Assembly (NCBI GenBank): GCA_030770535.1
Contig: JASVEC010000123.1
Coordinates: forward strand, 1-45,671
From: Batkoa obscura
Taxonomy: Eukaryota; Entomophthoromycota; Entomophthoromycetes; Entomophthorales; Batkoaceae
Direction: 5' to 3'
DNA length: 45,671 bases
The notes below the pieces were generated by a model. That model had not been told where the DNA came from and ran no database searches. It was given only the letters and a program-made list of their open reading frames with translations. The translations under genes were made by a program, and so were the position numbers. Below are positions 21,743-32,307 of the stretch, piece after piece; the first letter of the stretch is position 1; each line of letters begins with the position of its first letter.

Positions 21743-22060
21743 ACTAAAAAGGAACATAAAATCTTAAGAACAAGGTTGTTTTAAGGTAGAGAATATTGGT
21801 GAAAGCATGCCATAGATTTAAGACTATCTAAATTAAAAGCTGATATTAGGGTTAAAATCCATCATATCCTAAAGTAAAGTGTATAGCTAACTAATTTATG
21901 TTTATTGTAAACTAGTTCTAAAACGCTAACAATCGAAAAAGTCAAAAGCAATTTATGTTGCAATATCAGATACTATGTAAAGAAGGGATCAAAATTTAAA
22001 CATTGTAACATTCAAAAATCTAAAAATAGTTACTTATAAAGATAGATTAAATTTTTATTA
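21743..22060. other. short gene-free spacer
   Basis: Probably the 3' flank of PPSY gene 5. Nothing else seen. Confidence 0.4.
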
Positions 22061-22480
22061 CTAATAAATTGCTGCCTTAACTACTGAACCTATTACGATT
22101 GGTAGTTTAAGAATAGGCAAAGAAAGGATGGGCTTTTTAGATGGTGGAGTACTATAACTTGGTGGAGGATTACTTGGTGGAGAAGTTTCGTAACTTGGTG
22201 GGTTACTTGGTGGAGGATTGCTTGGTGGAGTACTGTAACTTGGTGGGTTACTTGGTGGAGGATTACTTGGTGGAGGATTACTTGGTGGAGGATTACTTGG
22301 TGGAGTAACAATTGGTGGGATAACAACTGGTGGAGTATCGTATGTTGGAGGACTAACTGGCGGAGTATTGTAGCTTGGAGGAATTACAATTGGGGGAGAG
22401 TTATAACTTGATGGGACTGGATTATAATCTAAAGCGTACGTAGTAACAGCTAAAGTCAAGATTGGAATAAATAACTTCAT
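22061..22480 (-). CDS. secreted Pro/Tyr-rich PPSY-repeat protein 5
   Basis: A 139-residue intronless gene. The signal peptide MKLFIPILTLAVTTYA, then Leu-Asp-Tyr, is very close to that of gene 2. The body has PPSYNTPPVSPPTYDTPP units and then a run of PPPSNP repeats broken by PPSYSTPP and PPSYETSPP. The last 25 residues (KKPILSLPILKLPIVIGSVV onward, ending in Tyr) are more hydrophobic than in other members and lack the PYQ motif. The tail has therefore been replaced or diverged; it is too weak to call a GPI signal. Upstream it has both a TATA box and the clearest shared block. Confidence 0.83.
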   Translation of the reverse strand: MKLFIPILTLAVTTYALDYNPVPSSYNSPPIVIPPSYNTPPVSPPTYDTPPVVIPPIVTPPSNPPPSNPPPSNPPPSNPPSYSTPPSNPPPSNPPSYETSPPSNPPPSYSTPPSKKPILSLPILKLPIVIGSVVKAAIY

Positions 22481-22556
22481 ATTAAGTTGTATTAATGAGT
22501 CGTTAAATAAATAAATAGAATGATTGTTCTTTTCATTTTAAAGTCCATAGGCTTAT

Positions 22557-22563
22557 TTTTATA
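22557..22563 (-). promoter_or_regulatory. TATA box, PPSY gene 5
   Basis: On the minus strand ACTATAAAAATAAG, about 77 bases before the ATG. Confidence 0.65.
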
Positions 22564-22960
22564 GTATTTTTAGACTATGTTAATAATATACACCTGCCTC
22601 TTGACTTTTAAAATTAGTAGTGTCTGACCCAAGTCATTTTAAACTCATCCATTTTATTGAGGGTTTTTTAAATAGCTTGGTTTGTCATGTTTGAAACTAA
22701 AATTTCTAAGCTATAAATTTTAAATAGTTCAGTATAATATAACTTTCAACACTTTCCTACTTTATTTAATATTTTTACGTCGTCAATATTTATTTTAAAA
22801 CGGCTTTTGCTAGCTTACCATTATAGTTTTTTAAGAGCTATTTTACATCTCTAACAAAATCAGACTAATAGCTCAATGGTTTAAGGCCATTTTAATTATT
22901 AATTAAGATCACTTCATGAAATCTAACTCAACTTTAAATTAGATTTTTAGACACAAATTA

Positions 22961-23000
22961 GACTAAATTTTAGTCAGACATTTTAAAATTTTGTGGGTGA
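22961..23000 (-). promoter_or_regulatory. shared upstream block with palindrome, PPSY gene 5
   Basis: In gene orientation it reads TCACCCACAAAATTTTAAAA, then CTGACTAAAATTTAGTCTAA. GACTAAAATTTAGTC is a perfect inverted repeat apart from its centre base, suggesting a dimeric binding protein. Confidence 0.58.
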
Positions 23001-23353
23001 AATGATAATTTTAACACACTTTGAGTACTAAAAAATTAATCCTATTTTAGCGTATAAATTTGAATTTGAATTGTGTAGACTATAACTAGAAATGATTTAT
23101 TTTATTAAAATAAAACCAGCTTATTAGATAGAAGATACAGTGATTAATATTTAGTTTTTATTAGATAACTATTGTAAATATTATGAATAGTTTTTTTTAT
23201 CAAAATATCAATCTTAAAGGGAGGATATCCCGTAACCATGTGTGATGTCCAAGAGGCTCCAACATGTTAATCTAAATAGTATTTTGGATATAGAATCAAA
23301 AAGATTAATAAACTAAATTTTAAACAATGGTTTATTTTGACACTTTGCAACGC

Positions 23354-23662
23354 TTAAAGAAAAATAGGAATTGGGGGAAAATTATTAGTTGTATCAGTAG
23401 GTTTTGAATCGGTAGGAGTACCTAGGTAAAAAACTGGAGCTTGGCTATCAGCTATAGAGTTGGTTATCAAATCCAATTTACTTGTAAAGTTGCTACGTTT
23501 GTTGATTAGGGATTTAGTAGTCCCTTCCTGATGGTTTAAATACATAAAATTTGAACTGCACTCATTCCGAAGTGATATTAAAGGGCGATGATCATTAAAT
23601 GAATTTAAGCTCATTTTGTGACAACTTACAAGAGTTAAGATAGATACGAAATATAAATTCAT
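23354..23662 (-). CDS. small secreted protein without PPSY repeats
   Basis: A 102-residue frame with a hydrophobic N-terminus (MNLYFVSILTLVSC) that could be a short signal peptide. A TATA box (GTATAAAAG, at 23704-23710) lies about 42 bases before the ATG. The body is Ser/Asn/Leu-rich with two or three Cys, and the end (TNNFPPIPIFL) is only mildly Pro-rich. Its position, size, orientation and promoter fit the cluster, so it may be a strongly diverged member that has lost its repeats, or an unrelated small secreted protein. I do not recognise a family. Confidence 0.5.
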   Translation of the reverse strand: MNLYFVSILTLVSCHKMSLNSFNDHRPLISLRNECSSNFMYLNHQEGTTKSLINKRSNFTSKLDLITNSIADSQAPVFYLGTPTDSKPTDTTNNFPPIPIFL

Positions 23663-24146
23663 TATTTGAATTAATGTATGAATATTAAAGGAATCTATTT
23701 CACTTTTATACTATATTTTCATGGTTTTCTTTAATACCCATCTTGCTTATTCTGGATTCTTTCCCCTTAACTCTTAAAAATCTAGTTTCTTTAAAAAAAT
23801 TTTAATGATTCTACCCCCTTATTTTATTTGAGTTTTGAGTTTTTAAACATAAAGTGCTTATGTAATACTAATTTAAAATTTAAATAAAACAAGTTAGTCA
23901 AATAATTTATCAAATTTGAAATAAAACTAATACAGTATAGCAAACTTGTAATTCGCAATATCTACTTATTTTGATTTTTTGATAGATCCAGTCCCCACGA
24001 TAAACTAAAAACTCAGCCTGTAAAAACTCGCTTACAAACAACCATATTGTAACTTAAACATACTATTTCATTATTTATATTTTAAAAAACATTTGTAAAA
24101 CTTAAAAGACAAAAATTCATAAATAAATACCATTTTAATAAATAAT
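23663..24146. other. spacer between the last two cluster genes
   Basis: Promoter of the 102-residue gene and 3' flank of PPSY gene 7. No further gene. Confidence 0.4.
23704..23710 (-). promoter_or_regulatory. TATA box, small secreted protein gene
   Basis: On the minus strand GTATAAAAGTG, closer to the ATG (about 42 bases) than in the PPSY genes. Confidence 0.5.
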
Positions 24147-24638
24147 TTAATAAATAGGGGTTGGGTTGTAGCTAGGATGGCTATCGTAATGTGGAGTTGA
24201 AGGTGGAACATAGCTAGGTGGAGTAATAACTGGTGGTCCGTAGCTTGGTGGGGTAATAACTGGTGGTCCGTAGCTAGGTGGAGTAACAACTGGTGGTCCG
24301 TAACTTGGTGGAGTACTAGGTGGAGTATAACTAGGTGGAGTAATATCAGGGGTATAACTTGGTGGAGTTAATACAGGGGGGCCATAATTTGGTGGAGTGA
24401 TAACTGGTGGACCATAGCTTGGTGGTGTACTAGGTGGAGTATAACTAGGTGGAGTTAATACAGGTGGGCCATAACTTGGTGGAGTTATATCTGGAATATA
24501 ATGTGGTGGGGTAATAGCAGGTGGTCCATAGCTTGGTGGGGTAACTACAGGTGGAGTATAACTTGGAGGTTTTGGAGTATAGTCGTTAGCAAAAGCTAAG
24601 GAAGCAAGAGCAAGAGAGGTTAATAAGAAATTATGCAT
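24147..24638 (-). CDS. secreted Pro/Tyr-rich PPSY-repeat protein 7
   Basis: A 163-residue intronless gene and the most regular member. The signal peptide MHNFLLTSLALASLAFA is followed by Asn-Asp-Tyr. About sixteen units of the form TPPSYGPPVI or TPPSYTPPS run almost to the end, which is HPSYNPTPIY. Pro, Tyr, Thr and Gly dominate; there are no Cys or acidic clusters. The PPSY spacing of 8-11 residues suggests an extended polyproline-like rod with periodic Tyr. That geometry recalls plant extensins and other cross-linked wall proteins, though homology to them is not claimed. The DNA is an imperfect minisatellite. Confidence 0.86.
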   Translation of the reverse strand: MHNFLLTSLALASLAFANDYTPKPPSYTPPVVTPPSYGPPAITPPHYIPDITPPSYGPPVLTPPSYTPPSTPPSYGPPVITPPNYGPPVLTPPSYTPDITPPSYTPPSTPPSYGPPVVTPPSYGPPVITPPSYGPPVITPPSYVPPSTPHYDSHPSYNPTPIY

Positions 24639-25419
24639 GTTAATAATTTTAATGAATATTAGTTGTTATAAAGATTATTTTTAACTGTTGAGTTTGATAA
24701 TTCTTTATTAACTCGATGAAGAGTATTTATACTTGAGGTTTGGTAAGGCTTTAGCGCATAATATTTGGTGAATTAAGGGGAGAGAATAAAATTGTTGGTT
24801 ACACCTTCGTTTCTTTAGGGGGAGGGGGTGACTTAATAATCTAAATTTCAAGTTGGTGTTTTGTAGGCAGATTTAGATTGAAATTTTGATAATTTAAATC
24901 TCTTTCTAGAACTCAACTTTATGAGTTAAATGCCCAATTTTTACATAACATACAAGCAATTAACGAATAGACTAATATGAACTTTTTAAAAATATGATAA
25001 TCTAGATATATAAAATAAAACTGTTTGATTCTAGAATAATGAATTAGATTTAATTCAAATATTTACCTTTTTAGCCTTTGAGGCCTTTAAAATTAATGCT
25101 TGATTTTAAAATTTATGGGAAATACAATATACAACCTGTTTAGCATGTTTTAAATTTCAGATGGTCTAACAGCCTTAATAAATTAACTAATTAGCTAAAT
25201 TAATTCCTAAAGATCTAACACAACAAACTTGAATAATTTCAAGGTGAGTTGCTAATATTGAAAGTGTATTCAATATTATAAATATAAATAGTTTATTTTT
25301 GTGCTGGTAAAAAAATCAATTTACATTGCAAAAAGGGAAAAAAATAAAGCAAAACATGAATCATTGTATCTTTTACTAGCTCCAAAAAAATAATGCATAA
25401 AACATAATATTTGTTAAAA
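24639..25419. other. upstream region of PPSY gene 7
   Basis: It contains the TATA box and a G-rich run at about 24819-24830. The shared CCC/GACTAAAATT block was not found in full. No gene. Confidence 0.4.
24726..24731 (-). promoter_or_regulatory. TATA box, PPSY gene 7
   Basis: On the minus strand AGTATAAATACTC, about 88 bases before the ATG. Confidence 0.6.
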
Positions 25420-26404
25420 CTTCTCTTTTACCATGTGTTTTGGTAGAAAACCAAATGTGTGTTCATATAAATTACTATTCCTGATAAACCACTTTTGATG
25501 ACTTCAAACTATCCGTTCTTATTATGTAAAACTCTTACTCTAACTAATTGCATCCATTTAGGATACATGTTCTCGATGTGATCTAAGGATAGAGGAATAG
25601 GTAACAAGCATGTCAATCGGTGTCTTTTGATTCGATAATATCTTTAGTGCTCGGATCTTTTTCAATGTATACATTTTCAATGATTGTTTTCGCTTTCAAT
25701 ACACTTATTTATCTAAGTTTGTTAATAGCTAACTTAATAAACTGGTTGAGTATGTCGGTAAAATAGCGCCTCAATCGAGTCTGATATTCGATTGTTATAC
25801 ATTTACTCATAACACAATATACATATGTATTTATTATACAGATCCTTGAAGTCACCTTACTCTTTTTTCCTTTCTAGCTGGATTTTTATTTATATGGATT
25901 GAAATATTAAACGTTGGCTCACTAATAACATGACTTTGGAATCAATAACTTTTAATATATCATTTGTAATGCTATTATCATAAAAATCTCTAACTCCGAA
26001 ATAGCCAAACCGTTGTTCTGAAGTGGTGGATCAGGGCATTTAAGAGAATAATTAAACTTATTTAGGCTTCTGACTATAATTTTATCCCTTGGTCTCACTT
26101 CCCTTTCATTTTTTATTCTTTCTTTTATCCCTCTTATTAGCGTATTAGAATCTTCATCAATGCAAGATTGTATAAACTTTCTCTGAACTTCTGGTAAAAT
26201 TACTTTAGTAGCTTCTCTTGGTCCAACTTTTGGTTTTCTTCTATAATCCTCGCCATCTATATATTTCTTTACAATAGACTGAACTATCCTTGCATTGAGA
26301 GCTAAAATTCTAGCAATGCTTGTCGCATTAGATCCGTTGACATACGCATCAATGATCCTTTCTCCTTCTTCATTAGTTATAGGCTTGCTTCTCTTTTTGA
26401 GCAT
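25420..26404 (-). pseudogene. Tc1/mariner-IS630-type transposase-derived gene, copy A (decayed)
   Basis: The first 150 codons (from ATG 26404) are open and form the N-terminal DNA-binding part: a helix-turn-helix starting EEGERIIDAYVNGSNATSIA, then YIDGEDYRRKPKVGPRE. The rest continues in broken frames down to about 25420, where the family's C-terminal region can still be made out. At the first catalytic block it reads VISEPTF, so Ser stands where the family-wide Asp would be and where the sister copies have Asn. It lies 3.5 kb from the other five copies in the same orientation. No terminal inverted repeats were found. Confidence 0.75.
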
Positions 26405-26545
26405 GTATAATTTTTGTAAAAAGGTAATAAAATAACGCCGAAAATTTAATTTTTATACATTTATAACCTAAAAGTGTATTAAGTTTTGGTAAATTATTGC
26501 CAATGAAATGGAATGAATTCACTACTTGTCAGTAAACCAGAGTAC

Positions 26546-26651
26546 ATATGGGGTGTTTTTTTTAGTTTCATTACTTTTCTCTATTTTTTAAGCGCTATTT
26601 GAGTAGAAAAGCTATTAGTAAAATTCTTAAACAAAAAAATACATCCTCATA
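26546..26651 (-). mobile_element. MITE, ~105 bases (reverse)
   Basis: Reverse copy from ATATGGGGTG to ACATCCTCAT, about 140 bases upstream of transposase copy A. Confidence 0.86.
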
Positions 26652-27019
26652 ACTTGATGGCATTGATAAAAAAATTTGATTTGATAAAATCTAGTTAATT
26701 TATATCATTACAATTGTTGCAACTCTAGTGGCTTTTTTAGTAGCAATTTTTATGATTAAATTATTTTTGTATCATTCTTTCAAAGCCCAATCCTTATATC
26801 TATGTTTTATTTTATTTTACTTCGTTCTATTTTATTTTGAATGAGTAATCAGTTTGTAAAGGATTTTATAGCTACAAAGGGGTTGTATTTTCAATTCCAA
26901 GATACAAAACAAAATATCAATTTGAGTTCGATATTCTGTATCTTTAAAATTAGTATACGAAATAATGTATATAATAGTTATTCATCAATCCCTTTAAAAT
27001 AGCAAAAAATTGAATAATG

Positions 27020-27640
27020 ATCTTACTCAAATATCAGTGTGAGCTTGTATTTTTGCAACTTTTTGCATCCTATACTTAACAAACTCAAACTCAAAACATT
27101 ATCATAAATAGATATTCGGTATCTTTAAAATGGAAAGTCTACTCAAATGGATGGGAACAAACAATTAATATACATAGACCATAAGCAAATTATATGCAAT
27201 ATGAGTTAAACTTTCAACTGGTATCAAAATATGCTTTAATGCGAGATAGAAAAAGAAAGGGCGTTACTTTATCCAGTGTGTCAAGAGGAGACAAGGGTAG
27301 ATGTAAAAAAGGAATTGTAAATTGAAGTTAAAGTAGCAAAAGTTTTCATGATTTGATAAACTAAAAGTTGTCAAGTAAAAAACTAACCAGACTAAAACAA
27401 AAAACAGTGATAATGCAACTAAATACTTTGAGTAGAGTTAATATAAACATAAGTACTCTTAGATACTTTGTGTTCTGAAGAAATTCCCTGAGAAGTAGGT
27501 TTTATTGCACAAGTTTGAGCGAATATTGGCTGAATTGGGTACTACTAGTTAGAAATGTAAAACATATTTTACTATCTTTCATGAAGCAAAACATATGTTA
27601 GTTATACATTATGATGATGAATATATAGAATGAAAAAAAG
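27020..27640. repeat. diverged direct repeat, first copy
   Basis: Shares an ordered series of similar stretches with 28176-28760: CTCAAAACATTAT, GGGCGTTAC, TGTCAAGA, TTAGATACTTTGTG, TACTAGTTAGAAATG. Neither copy encodes a recognisable protein. Confidence 0.6.
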
Positions 27641-28175
27641 TTAGTCAGAAACTACAATTAAAACTGAAGATGATAGTGATATAAAAATGATAGAGCATAA
27701 AAGAAAAGCATTCATTTTAATTAAAGTTGTTTTATGGCATTTTGAATAGCCTGGTTTCCTTGATTTTAATAAGTCGATCAAAGTAATACTACCAAAGAGA
27801 CTTTTGGCATATTGAGTTTCTTGTAGTTTGCTTTGGTTTGGACGTTTGAACTTCGTGAATTGGAAAACAGTGAATAAAAACTTAATTTATTTACATTAGT
27901 TTCAGCTTAAAATTATTGAATTACAAAAACTATTTTGAATAAAATTACATAAATCCGTCTCAATTATTAACAAATTGAAATTTTTTGTTTGATGACATAT
28001 AATAACTATTTTTGATGTTCAATAACTTAATAGTTTTGTTATAACTAGGTAGAAATCAAAACAGTCATTGATTTTTGTTATATAAGTTGTATTTCTTAAT
28101 TAATATGGAAAGCAATGCTTCAGTAGTCCTTGGTTGAATGTCTTTGAAGTAGCAATAGACAATGCAACAACTTAC

Positions 28176-28760
28176 TTAAAATATCAATATGGACACAAAT
28201 TAAAATTTCAATTTATTTACTTAAATTAAATTCAAAACATTATTGTCAACAGATATAGAGATGATTTATATTAGGATATTTATTCAAGGGATAATGATAA
28301 TGATCAGATATCCTCATATTACTTGTTAAGTTATACGTAGCACATTAAACAGATTTTTAATTAGTGTTAAAGTTCCTTAGATGCTAAATGGTAAAATAGG
28401 GGCGTTACAATATCCTATGTCAAGAAGAGAACGCATAGACGTAGATAACAGGAAAGTGTAAAAGTTGAACTCAAGGTAGTAGAAAGAGGATCATTTTTTT
28501 GATTTGATATTTAGAAGTTCACAAGTTGGATTTAAGTAGATATATAATCTAGGTATTTGGAACGAAGTTGCTCTAAAGATGGATGCTATTAGATATTTTA
28601 TGTGCACAAAAAATATGCCGATGAATAAGTTTTTATTTTTATCTCAAAAGATTTAAAATTGGATCAAATTCTACTAGTTATAAATGCGAGAAATACATAT
28701 TGTGTGCAAGTCGTGAAATAAAATATGCTTCAGAAAATGTTATGATGAAACAGTATTTAG
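28176..28760. repeat. diverged direct repeat, second copy
   Basis: Counterpart of 27020-27640, about 1.15 kb away: TTCAAAACATTAT, GGGCGTTAC, TGTCAAGA, TTAGATATTTTATG, TACTAGTTATAAATG. A short open piece (TSYKCEKYILCASREIKYA) hints at former coding sequence. Confidence 0.6.
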
Positions 28761-29530
28761 GGCTAAGGTGGGCTTGCTAGAAACATCAATCAAATACATG
28801 ACACTAGAAATTCGGAAGCGATAGTGTATACAAGAAAGTTGCTTTTTTATTTTATTAAAATCATTAACAAAATTTAGTCAAGTTTGCGTGATATTATATA
28901 TAGTCAATAAAAGGAACAGTACTTAAGAAGCTTATAGATTCACAGCATTTTAACTTGGAAGAGCCATTTTGAATAACATCTCACTGTGAGGGAAATAGGC
29001 GTAGGTAAAACTAATTCATTGATGGTAAGTTGTTGTGAAGCGAAAATATATCGGAGATAAAGGTTTTATTAAAGCTTTGTTAACTTTATAAGAAATAGGA
29101 AACATTGTTACATTAAACATCCTTTTTTTAAAAATCCTTATTTGTATTATTTATTAAACTGCCAAGAATTATATTTTGTAACCTTAGCTAGTTATTTTAT
29201 AGCTCCAGTATTTAATATGTATTATTGGTTATAATAATTAATGGTTCAAGCTGGATTATTCGAGTTCCTCCTAGTATTTTCTGCAAGGGAAGTAGTGTTT
29301 GATCCCACAGTAATATTGAATATGCCCTAACTTACTGAAAACCATGGACCACAAACTCCGTCGACTTCTGATGATTATCACACCATACCCTGGCTTGACC
29401 TAAGAAGAACTCGGTATAAATATTTTAGAATAGCACACCTTTTACTTATAGCAATATATTTTCTGACTTGAATTGTCAGGGAGTTATTTCTACTTTCAGA
29501 AACTGTAGTAAGTCTTTCATATAACTAACT

Positions 29531-29636
29531 ATATGGTGATGTATTTCTGTGTTTAAGAATTTTACTAACAAATTTTCCACTTAAATAGTGCTTAAAAAAT
29601 GGAAAAAGTAATGAAGTCAAGAAAACACCCTCATAT
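29531..29636 (+). mobile_element. MITE, ~105 bases
   Basis: Forward copy from ATATGGTGATG to ACACCCTCATA. Confidence 0.87.
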
Positions 29637-29924
29637 TATGCTAAACAATTAAAAAGAAGCTTCTAACGATATTTTGGTATCCCTGTGTAAATATTAAGTT
29701 ATTGAATTGAGTAATAGCTTAAAAACATGAATTATTATAGCGCTACACTGTTTATTATTTTGGTTTCGTGGTATGGTGCTCCTTGATTATATTACTCTGT
29801 AACAAAAATTACTAGAAAGCTTACTCAAAGGATAAATACAAATTAAAATAAAATTAATTCCACACAAAAAATGTTAGATATTTAAAATAGAAAATCAAAA
29901 TAGCTCAAATTGATGATTTACTAA

Positions 29925-30943
29925 CCAAGTATCGCTCCTTTTTTATAGACCTTAGTAGAAAGCCAAATATGTTTCCATGGAGATTGCTATAATAAGATTC
30001 TGAAGTCCCTAAAAAAAGCACCATCCATAACTTCAAAAAGTTTTTTCATTTTGTGGATCTTTTGCACAAATTAACTGTATCCATTTAGTATATATACAAC
30101 TAATAGGGTTTAGAAACGAAAAATCGAGTGGTAAAAAAAATCAGTATGTATCTATTTGATCTTATGAGTCCTCTTACATTTGGATATCTATCAACATATT
30201 CGTTATTCATTACAAACGTTGTATCTAATATATTTTTTGAGCTTGTTCAATCATTATCATTTCAATGAATTGGTAAAATGATTCAATGCCAAAAGAATCT
30301 ATTTGTGTTTTAAATTTAACTATACCATGTTTATTCATTGCGCAGCACAGTGGTATGTTGTTCATTCCGAATCTAGTGCGAAGAGACGGGAATTCTTTGC
30401 GAGTGATTTCTTTTTGTCTATACTTTGTACATGCTCCAAGGAAAAACGTTGCTTCATTCACAAAAAAAGCTTAGATTCATCAAATCTTCACATTTAATTC
30501 ATAAAGTAAATGATATGATAAGCTTGCGTTCCCAAAGTACCCAAATCATTTTTTGAGGAGTTAACTCATTATTTTGAGTGGCTGGATCAATATGCCTGGA
30601 AGACTAGTGAGACTTTTTTACATACATTTTTACAGTTATCTTGCTTGGGTTTATTCTCATTTCATTCATGCGTTTTTTCCTTATTCTATTTAATGAAATA
30701 GTACAGTCTTCATCAGGCCAAGGCTGAATTGTTTTTTTGGAAAACCGATATAAATTTATTTTTAGGCCTTCCTGGCACTGGTCTTTTAAGATAAGCTTTT
30801 CCTTCGTTATATCTTTGAATAACTCTACGAACAGCTTTCTCACTATATCCCATCATTTTAGCAATCTCTTTTACAATGTCTCTTCTAATGCAGGATTTGA
30901 TAATTCCTAATAAGAGCCAGTTTTTTTTAGTTGGAGATGACAT
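29925..30943 (-). pseudogene. Tc1/mariner-IS630-type transposase-derived gene, copy B (decayed)
   Basis: It starts MSSPTKKNWLLLG at 30943, like copy C. The HTH region (KEIAKMMGYSEKAVRRVIQR) and the linker KRPVPGRPKNK are clear. The frame then breaks several times. The catalytic block reads FFVNEATF after a seven-T run that appears one T short. Later family sequence (CAMNKHGIVKFKTQ, ESFYQFIEM) is readable to 30225, and fragments of the C-terminal part continue to about 29925. The Asn of VNEATF stands at the position of the first catalytic Asp. Confidence 0.75.
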
Positions 30944-31257
30944 TTGAACTTATAAAAACAACCTTTTTAAAATTGAAAGAACAAATTATTTTTTGATAAT
31001 TAAGAATTTTAGTTTTTTATTTAAGCCTTGATTTAGATTTAAATTTTGTTTAAATAGAAAATAGTGAAAGGAAAAGAGTAGTTTCCATCATTGATTCAGT
31101 GTATAAAATTTATGTTACATTATTCTATAGTTTCAGTTACTGTTTTTTAAATAAATCACAAAAGAACTTTCATTCAATAAAGGATTAATATGACTCAAAT
31201 ATATACCAAGACTTGTAAACCAAATAAACATCAATACTATAAATGAAACTGTATTTG

Positions 31258-32307
31258 TTATTGACTAGATATTATTTCTTTTCTTGTACACCTGGGTAAA
31301 AAATGTAGCATAGTATTGTAAAAAGAATTACAATCATTACTGGTTATTTCCACCAAAGCACTATCCATAACTTCAAATAACTTCTTCTCATTCTGTGGAT
31401 CCTCTGCTCTTATCAATTGCATCCACTTAGTATATATAGACTCAACAGGATTTAAAAACGGGGAATTCGGTGGCAAACAAATTAATCTATGTCCATTTGA
31501 TCCAATAAGTCCTCTAATATTTGCATCTTTATCAACATAATCATTATCCACGAATATCATAGCATCCGTTATATTCTTATGAGCGAGTTGAGCGATGATC
31601 AATTCAATGAAACGATAAAATGATTCAGTATCAAAAAAACTTACTTGATTCTGATATTTAACTATACCATTTCTACTTATAGCACAATACATTGATATAT
31701 CTTTTAGACTGAATCCAGGACCAAGGGAAGTAAACTTTTTGTTTTTAATTTCTTCTTGTTTAAACTTTGAACGCATCATAACAGAAAAGGTTGCTACATT
31801 TATAAAGAAAAATTTAGAATCATCAAACCTTTGCATTTGATTCATAAAGAAATTGGCATAATAGGCTCGCGTTTCCAAAATTACCAAGTTATTGTCTTGG
31901 AGAACTATATCATTACTTTGAGTGATTGGATTAATACGCTTGAAAGAGAAATTAAATTCTTTCATATGCTTCGAGATAGTTGATTTGCCAGCACTTATTC
32001 CCATTTCATTCATAAGTTTCTCTTTTATTGTTTTTAATGCAATTTTACAATCTTCATCAACCCAAGATTGGATAATTTTTAAATGAGATTCTGATATAAC
32101 TTTATTTTTGGGCCTTCCTGTTCGTGGTTGTTTATAGAAATCTTTCCCTTCGGTATACTTTTTTATAATATCCATAACAGTCCTTTTATTGTAGCCCATT
32201 ACCCTAGCAATGTCAGGTGGATTGTTCCCATTGATGTACGATTTTACAATTCTTTCTCTATCAGCATTATCTGTACAGTTGTATTTCTTTCTAGTTGGAG
32301 ACGACAT
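31258..32307 (-). CDS. Tc1/mariner-IS630-type transposase-derived protein, copy C (intact, first catalytic Asp absent)
   Basis: An uninterrupted, intronless frame of 349 residues, the usual length for this superfamily. Residues about 15-50 form an HTH (RERIVKSYINGNNPPDIARV), then a basic linker with GRPK at 64-67 like an AT-hook, and a second helical DNA-binding part to about 125. The RNase H-like core follows. The first catalytic block is FFFIN-VATF with Asn170 where an Asp is expected. The second has Asp254 in IFVDNDY, and the third Glu289 in LPPNSPFLNPVES. With the first metal ligand replaced, cleavage activity should be lost or severely reduced. Sister copies show the same Asn. An open frame with this substitution is compatible with a domesticated DNA-binding protein, but expression is unknown. 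No inverted repeats flank it. Confidence 0.85.
   Translation of the reverse strand: MSSPTRKKYNCTDNADRERIVKSYINGNNPPDIARVMGYNKRTVMDIIKKYTEGKDFYKQPRTGRPKNKVISESHLKIIQSWVDEDCKIALKTIKEKLMNEMGISAGKSTISKHMKEFNFSFKRINPITQSNDIVLQDNNLVILETRAYYANFFMNQMQRFDDSKFFFINVATFSVMMRSKFKQEEIKNKKFTSLGPGFSLKDISMYCAISRNGIVKYQNQVSFFDTESFYRFIELIIAQLAHKNITDAMIFVDNDYVDKDANIRGLIGSNGHRLICLPPNSPFLNPVESIYTKWMQLIRAEDPQNEKKLFEVMDSALVEITSNDCNSFYNTMLHFLPRCTRKEIISSQ

Larger units (their letters stand above)
22481..23353. other. upstream region of PPSY gene 5
   Basis: It contains the TATA box and shared block. No gene. Confidence 0.45.
26652..29530. other. 2.9-kb region without a supported gene, containing a diverged duplication
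   Basis: No open frame of note. Two related segments (about 27020-27640 and 28176-28760) are listed separately. The remainder is AT-rich. Confidence 0.45.

Noticed and set aside
26652-29530. Search for an LTR or other retroelement in the gene-free region
   Set aside because: The two related segments lack terminal repeats, a primer-binding site or any recognisable reverse transcriptase or capsid motif, so no such call is justified.
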